Shown: one piece after another, positions 62,901-64,000 of the stretch
Position numbering within the stretch: position 1 is the stretch's first letter
How the letters are laid out: each line of letters starts with the position of its first letter
NCBI RefSeq assembly: GCF_947648125.1
Contig: NZ_CANSMR010000026.1
Coordinates: 33,604-97,603, forward strand
From: an uncultured Bradyrhizobium sp.
GTDB taxonomy: Bacteria; Pseudomonadota; Alphaproteobacteria; Rhizobiales; Xanthobacteraceae
Direction: 5' to 3'
Length of the DNA stretch: 64,000 bases
Position numbers and translations under genes: made by a program
The notes under the pieces: model-generated
Told to the model about the DNA's origin: nothing
The model's input: only the letters and a program-made list of their open reading frames with translations
Databases searched by the model: none

Positions 62901-63833
62901 ATGAATTATTTCCGCACCGCGCTCCTGCTTGCCGGCCTCACTGCGCTGTTCATGGGCGTCGGCTATCTGATCGGCGGCGGCACCGGCGCCGTGATCGCGC
63001 TGGTCGTTGCGGCTGCGACAAATCTGTTCACCTACTGGAATTCCGATCGCATGGTGCTGTCGATGTACGGCGCCCATCAGGTCGACGCGCGTTCGGCGCC
63101 GGACCTTTACAATCTCGTCGCCGAGCTCGCGCAGCGCGCCGCTCTGCCGATCCCGCGCGTGTTCGTGATGGACGAGGCGCAGCCGAACGCATTCGCGACC
63201 GGCCGCAATCCCGAGAATGCGGCGGTCGCCGTCACCACGGGGTTGATGCAGCAGCTCAGCCGCGAGGAGCTCGCCGGCGTGATCGCGCATGAGCTCGCGC
63301 ATATCAAGCACCACGACACGCTGACCATGACGATCACGGCGACGATCGCCGGCGCGATCTCGATGCTGGCGCAGTTCGGCATGTTCTTCGGCGGCAACCG
63401 CAACAACAACGGTCCCGGCATCGTCGGCTCGATCGCGATGATGATCCTGGCGCCGCTCGGCGCCATGCTGGTGCAGATGGCGATCAGCCGCACCCGCGAA
63501 TACGCCGCCGACAATCTCGGCGCGCGGATCGTCGGCCAGCCGATGTGGCTGGCGTCCGCGCTCGCGAAGATCGAGAACGCCGCGCACCAGCTGCCGAACA
63601 TGGAAGCCGAGCGTAATCCGGCCACCGCGCACATGTTCATCGTCAACCCGCTGTCGGGGCACGGTGTCGACAATCTGTTCGCCACCCACCCCTCGACCGC
63701 GAACCGCATCGCCGCGCTGCAGCAGCTCGCCGCCGAACTCGGCACCCAGACCGCGCCACGGCCGGCCGGCGCCAGCTATCCGCCGCGCAGCCCGTGGGGC
63801 GGTGCCTCAGGCCAGCGCGGGCCCTGGGGTTAG
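62901..63833 (+). CDS. htpX: Membrane zinc metalloprotease HtpX
   Basis: 310 residues from the ATG at 62901 (GAGGGA upstream). Two N-terminal membrane helices, then the zinc site [13 protein letters not shown] (HExxH) and the third ligand in [13 protein letters not shown] (Glu). Two more hydrophobic segments follow ([20 protein letters not shown] and [18 protein letters not shown]). HtpX degrades misfolded membrane proteins with FtsH. The C-terminal tail ([17 protein letters not shown]) is Gly/Pro-rich, as in many rhizobial HtpX. Confidence 0.93.
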   Translation: MNYFRTALLLAGLTALFMGVGYLIGGGTGAVIALVVAAATNLFTYWNSDRMVLSMYGAHQVDARSAPDLYNLVAELAQRAALPIPRVFVMDEAQPNAFATGRNPENAAVAVTTGLMQQLSREELAGVIAHELAHIKHHDTLTMTITATIAGAISMLAQFGMFFGGNRNNNGPGIVGSIAMMILAPLGAMLVQMAISRTREYAADNLGARIVGQPMWLASALAKIENAAHQLPNMEAERNPATAHMFIVNPLSGHGVDNLFATHPSTANRIAALQQLAAELGTQTAPRPAGASYPPRSPWGGASGQRGPWG

Positions 63834-63877
63834 GGCGAGGTGAGATTAGGCTGAATAGCAGCCGCATATTTCCTTCG

Positions 63878-63992
63878 CCTCTCCCGCTTGCGGGGGAGGC
63901 CGACGCGCGCAGCGCGGCGGGTGGGGGCTCTCTCCACGATACGACTCGTGGAGAGAGCCCCCACCCCAGCCCTCCCCCGCAAGCGGGAGAGG
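63878..63992. repeat. Large intergenic palindrome, family H
   Basis: Two nested perfect inverted repeats: outer 22-base arms at 63878-63899 and 63971-63992 (starting CCTCTCCCGCTTGCGGG), and inner 19-base arms at 63921-63939 and 63946-63964 (starting GTGGGGGCTCTCTCC), around TACGAC. Could form a very stable ~115-base hairpin after htpX. The window ends eight bases later. Confidence 0.85.
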
Positions 63993-64000
63993 GAGCGCAC

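Overview
The window is high-GC alphaproteobacterial chromosomal DNA. It most resembles Bradyrhizobium or a close relative in the Bradyrhizobiaceae. The basis is the gene set (a glycerol ABC importer of the GlpSTPQUV type known from rhizobia, TadE/TadG, carotenoid DUF422, several small Bradyrhizobium-like hypotheticals) and many intergenic palindromic repeats of the kind common in that group. The genus is inferred; no rRNA or other phylogenetic marker is present. I see no tRNA or rRNA gene, CRISPR array, prophage or intact insertion sequence. It reads as ordinary core and accessory chromosome.

Layout. 1-6.0 kb: the end of a GMC oxidoreductase, hemE, a PilZ protein, a TadE/TadG pair and a LysR regulator. 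6.0-15.1 kb: slyX-trhO, a gamma-glutamyltransferase-family protein, a secreted FKBP, a D-2-hydroxyacid dehydrogenase, a His-rich cupin, a crotonase, then a divergent pair (Tat-type amidohydrolase and alpha/beta hydrolase) and a VOC protein. 15.2-21.4 kb: an OmpR-type two-component system next to an ArnT-like GT39 membrane glycosyltransferase, a ComEA-like helix-hairpin-helix protein, a Tyr/Gly-rich secreted protein and a CruF-like carotenoid protein. Tandem GTAATC repeats with 11-bp periodicity lie before the response regulator and again before the ComEA-like gene. 21.4-25.6 kb: an envelope cluster with an outer-membrane barrel carrying a Thr/Pro/Ser-rich stalk, a FecR-domain protein, a divergent protein O-mannosyltransferase homologue and an OmpA-family protein. 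25.7-36.6 kb: a small conserved protein, a YcaQ/AlkX-type DNA glycosylase, an MFS transporter, an RND efflux adaptor-pump-TetR set, a flavin-reductase-like protein and an SMP-30 family protein.

36.7-42.9 kb is a tightly packed fatty-acid beta-oxidation operon: acyl-CoA dehydrogenase, thiolase, bifunctional hydratase/dehydrogenase and acyl-CoA thioesterase. After a small protein and a HAD phosphatase, 44.1-53.0 kb holds the glycerol regulon: glpR, glpD, glpS, glpT, glpP, glpQ, glpU and glpV, ending in a strong intrinsic terminator. glpK is absent. The two ATPases of the importer carry complementary lesions (no switch His in GlpS, no LSGGQ in GlpT), which predicts one working and one degenerate ATP site.

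53.1-64 kb: a conserved hypothetical, a TPR protein, a TetX-like flavin monooxygenase divergent from a MarR regulator with two perfect 12-bp palindromes between them, an Old Yellow Enzyme, an SDR whose ribosome-binding site is buried in a perfect hairpin, a DUF1993 protein, an MltB-like transglycosylase, a hybrid histidine kinase whose membrane domain matches the plant ethylene-receptor sensor at every copper/ethylene-site residue I can recall, and htpX. The ethylene-receptor-like kinase, the asymmetric glycerol ATPases, the pairing of an O-mannosyltransferase with a Thr/Pro-stalk barrel, and the GTAATC operator pair are the points most worth following up.
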